Source of the DNA: an uncultured Planctomycetaceae bacterium
Lineage (GTDB): Bacteria > Planctomycetota > Planctomycetia > Pirellulales > UBA1268
Assembly (NCBI GenBank): GCA_903885565.1
Contig: CAISJI010000142.1
Span: 1-64,000, forward strand
Direction of reading: 5' to 3'
DNA length: 64,000 nucleotides
Position numbers and translations under genes: made by a program
Notes under the pieces: model-generated
Databases searched by the model: none
What the model was told of the DNA's origin: nothing
Seen by the model: only the letters and a program-made list of their open reading frames with translations
Part shown: positions 61,527 to 64,000 of the stretch, in pieces
Position numbering within the stretch: the stretch's first letter is position 1
Layout of the letters: each line of letters starts with the position of its first letter

Positions 61527-63686
61527 ATGGCCCGCCCCCATCCACCCCGCGACGGTAAAAATTCCGGCCGCCCACAGCCGCGTCGCGGGGCCGCGCCGCC
61601 GCCGCCGGCGGGCCAGCGCCCCCGGACGGGGAAGCCGCCAGCCGACACCCCGGCGGGAGAGCGGACTGCCAAGCCGGGGGATGTCATCGGTCTGTTTCGC
61701 CGGGCGGCCGGCGGCTATGGATTCGTGCATCCCCAGACCATTGCGGCCGGGGATCGCTCTGGCGACATTCACATCGCGCAGGCGGCCCAACTCGATGCCG
61801 CCAGCGGTGACACCGTCCGCGTCCGGGTGGCTCGTGGCCGGGATGTCCGGCGCCCGGGGCCCTCGGGGGAAATCGTGGAGGTGGTCGAGCGGCGCACGAC
61901 ACGGTTTGTCGGAACCTTCTTTCAGGCTGCCGGCAGCGGGTGGGTGCAGATCGATGGCACCGGGTTTCAGAAGCCGGTCTCGGTAGGAGATCCGGGGGCG
62001 AAGGGGGTGCGCGAAAAGGACAAAGTGGTGGTGGAGATGGTGCGGTTCCCCACCCACCTCCGCGACGGCGAGGGGGTCGTGGTTGAGGTTCTGGGACAGT
62101 CTGGGGAGCCGGGCGTCGACACGCTGACAGTGATCCATGAGTTTGGGCTGCCGGGCCCGTTTTCCGAGGCGGTGCTCGCCTCGGCCCGGGCGCAGGCGGA
62201 ACGCTTCACGGAAGAGGTTCCGGACGATCGTCGCGATCTCACCGGGCGGGTCATCGTGACCATCGACCCGATCGATGCCCGCGATTTCGACGATGCGATC
62301 TCGCTGGAGCGCCTGGAACGCGACCACTGGCTCCTGGGGGTGCACATCGCCGATGTGTCGTATTTTGTGCCGGAGGATTCCCCGCTCGATCAGGAGGCGC
62401 TGGCCCGGGGCACGAGTGTGTATCTCCCAGATCGGGTGATCCCGATGCTGCCTGAGATCGTGTCGAACAATCTGGCGAGCCTGCAGCCCGGTCGCGTGCG
62501 CTATGCCCGCACCTGCTGGATCGAGTTTTCGCCGGAGGGCATTCCGGTCCACACCCAGGTGGAGCGATCGGCGATCAAGAGCGTCCGCCGGTTCACCTAC
62601 GAGGAAGTCGATGTCTTCCTCGCCGATCCCGCCACGGTCGCGGTGGAGATGACTCCCGAAGTGCGGGCATTGCTCGGCCGCATGCGCGATCTGTCGCGTG
62701 TGCTGCGGCGACGGCGTTCATCGCGGGGGTCGCTGGAACTGCAAATGCCGGAAGTGAAGATCGATCTCGATCGCGATGGCCGCGTCTCGGGCGCGCATGT
62801 CGTGGAAAATACCGAGAGCCACAAGATCATCGAAGAATTCATGCTCTCGGCCAATGAAGCCGTGGCCGAAACGCTCGCTGCGGCCGGCGCCGGATTCCTG
62901 CGGCGGGTGCATCCCTCCCCCGATCTGCGGAAGCTCAGGCAACTCACAGAATTTGTTTCGGAGTTGGGCTTCGAGGTCGACACGCTGGAGAGCCGGTTCG
63001 AATTGCAGCGGTTGCTGGGGATGACCCGCGGCCGGCCGGAGGAGCATGCCGTGCACTACGCCGTGCTCCGCAGTTTGTCGCGGGCCGTCTATGGTCCACA
63101 GCCGGAGGGACATTTCGCCCTGGCCAGCGATTGCTACTGCCATTTCACCTCACCGATCCGCCGCTATCCCGATCTGACGATCCACCGGGCCCTCGACAGC
63201 CTCGCGCGCGGTCGGAAGGCGCCGGAGGAGGGGTTGGTGGCGCTCGGCGAGCAGTGTTCGCAACTGGAACGCCGGGCTGAATCGGCCGAGCGTGAACTGG
63301 TCAAGCTCAAGCTCCTCCTCTTTTTAAGCAGTCGCATCGGCTCAGAGATGGATGCAGTCGTGACCGGAGTGGAATCGTTCGGGCTGTTCGTGCAGGGACT
63401 GGAACTGCCCGCCGAGGGACTCGTCTCCCTCGATGCCTTGCCGAGTGATGTGTATCGGTATGAGCGGGCCAGCCACACCCTCACGGGGCGGCGTCCGGGG
63501 CATTCCTACCGGCTGGGCGACAGAGTTCGGGTGGTGGTGGCCAGAGTCGATCTCGACCGTCGGGCCCTGACCTGCCGGCTGGTGGAGCCTCCGGCGGCGG
63601 GCCCGCCGCGCAGGAAGACCCTCCCTGCGCAAGGCGCGGAACGTGGCCGCCCCGCCAAGGGGGCTGGGCGACGGCGGAAAAAGTAA
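61527..63686 (+). CDS. rnr: Ribonuclease R
   Basis: 719 residues. RNB-family 3'-5' exoribonuclease that degrades structured RNA. Basic N-terminal extension (Pro/Arg/Gly, ~50 residues), cold-shock domains ([20 protein letters not shown]), the RNB catalytic block [20 protein letters not shown] with metal-binding Asp residues, [38 protein letters not shown] and [18 protein letters not shown], and a C-terminal S1 domain ([20 protein letters not shown]) plus a basic tail [12 protein letters not shown] typical of RNase R. Confidence 0.93.
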   Translation: MARPHPPRDGKNSGRPQPRRGAAPPPPAGQRPRTGKPPADTPAGERTAKPGDVIGLFRRAAGGYGFVHPQTIAAGDRSGDIHIAQAAQLDAASGDTVRVRVARGRDVRRPGPSGEIVEVVERRTTRFVGTFFQAAGSGWVQIDGTGFQKPVSVGDPGAKGVREKDKVVVEMVRFPTHLRDGEGVVVEVLGQSGEPGVDTLTVIHEFGLPGPFSEAVLASARAQAERFTEEVPDDRRDLTGRVIVTIDPIDARDFDDAISLERLERDHWLLGVHIADVSYFVPEDSPLDQEALARGTSVYLPDRVIPMLPEIVSNNLASLQPGRVRYARTCWIEFSPEGIPVHTQVERSAIKSVRRFTYEEVDVFLADPATVAVEMTPEVRALLGRMRDLSRVLRRRRSSRGSLELQMPEVKIDLDRDGRVSGAHVVENTESHKIIEEFMLSANEAVAETLAAAGAGFLRRVHPSPDLRKLRQLTEFVSELGFEVDTLESRFELQRLLGMTRGRPEEHAVHYAVLRSLSRAVYGPQPEGHFALASDCYCHFTSPIRRYPDLTIHRALDSLARGRKAPEEGLVALGEQCSQLERRAESAERELVKLKLLLFLSSRIGSEMDAVVTGVESFGLFVQGLELPAEGLVSLDALPSDVYRYERASHTLTGRRPGHSYRLGDRVRVVVARVDLDRRALTCRLVEPPAAGPPRRKTLPAQGAERGRPAKGAGRRRKK

Positions 63687-63837
63687 TTTCGTGAAAAGAA
63701 GAGTTTCGCGAGAGGCCGGGTGGCAGCTTTGCGACGCTTTCCTACAATCCTCACTTCAGTGGCCGCCTGTCAGGATTCCCGGCAGGCAGCCGCGCACACG
63801 TTCAACGACCCCTCGACTCCTGTTCGGGAAGGATCTC

Positions 63838-64000
63838 ATGGAAGAGCACTCCGCGCTGCTGGAGACGCCGCTGTGCCGCTGGCACGAGGCGCATGGCGGG
63901 CGCATGGTCGATTTCGCCGGCTGGAAGATGCCGGTGCAGTATGCCTCGATCGTCGACGAACATCTGGCAACCCGTCAGGCGGCCGGCATGTTTGATGTGT
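63838..64000 (+). CDS. gcvT: Glycine cleavage system T protein, 5' end
   Basis: Starts at ATG 63838 with GGAAGGA six bases upstream and runs off the window. 54 residues visible: [54 protein letters not shown], the N-terminal aminomethyltransferase domain that binds tetrahydrofolate and takes methylene from the lipoyl H protein. The other gcv genes presumably follow outside the window. Confidence 0.9.
   Translation, partial: MEEHSALLETPLCRWHEAHGGRMVDFAGWKMPVQYASIVDEHLATRQAAGMFDV

Overview
The window reads as a piece of a planctomycete chromosome (phylum Planctomycetota). The evidence is the high G+C content, a TIGR03000-type Gly/Ser-rich surface protein, DUF11 and HEAT-repeat lipoproteins, an HTTM-type membrane protein, a carotenoid operon with two CrtN/CrtP-type desaturases, many GTG starts, and tight 4-base ATGA or GTGA overlaps between co-directional genes. 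One end (1-4250) looks accessory: it is visibly less G+C rich and carries duplicated toxin genes. The rest is dense housekeeping sequence mixed with lineage-specific secreted and membrane proteins.

Layout. 1-4250 (minus strand) is an array of polymorphic-toxin modules: two full-length secreted toxins that share an almost identical front half but have unrelated C-terminal domains, each followed by its own small immunity-like gene; between them an orphan toxin tail with a membrane-protein gene; and a truncated third copy at the window edge. 4467-9287 holds three cell-envelope genes on the minus strand and a divergent LolA-like secreted protein. 9331-14447 has pdxA, a four-helix membrane protein, a ZIP metal transporter, a YdjM-type membrane protein and a CvpA-like protein. 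14659-20166 is a minus-strand block: a membrane pair (HTTM plus partner), asd, truA and a small Ser/Thr kinase, all joined by ATGA overlaps, followed by accA. 20339-26547 has the TIGR03000 protein, a HEAT-repeat lipoprotein, a small secreted protein and an MFS transporter. 26868-31172 has a TIGR01777 epimerase, Sua5/YwlC, and overlapping purE-purK. 31189-36374 is the carotenoid operon (two desaturases, acyltransferase, glycosyltransferase) with a good sigma70-like promoter. 37457-40360 is a giant MFS-acyltransferase fusion, followed by tRNA-Arg(ACG) and ruvC-ruvA-ruvB. 42978-46705 is rpmF-fabD-fabG-acpP-fabF. 46810-49388 has a secreted protein and a ketosynthase homologue whose catalytic residues are replaced. 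49684-56761 is nusA-infB-rbfA, a HhH-fold protein with a histone-like tail, and yebC. 56823-64000 holds a metallophosphatase/tetraheme cytochrome fusion, proS, a YhaM-type exonuclease, rnr and the start of gcvT.

The most interesting parts are: (1) the toxin array with swapped tails; (2) a dispersed leader motif, GTGRAAAAAGTC, found in several intergenic regions on the same strand as the next gene, twice together with a hairpin whose stem differs between copies while the loop TGGAT is kept; (3) the ketosynthase-like protein with Cys to Glu, Lys to Ser and His to Asn changes at the catalytic positions; and (4) the HhH/histone-tail protein coupled to rbfA. All identifications are by reading; no database search was run.
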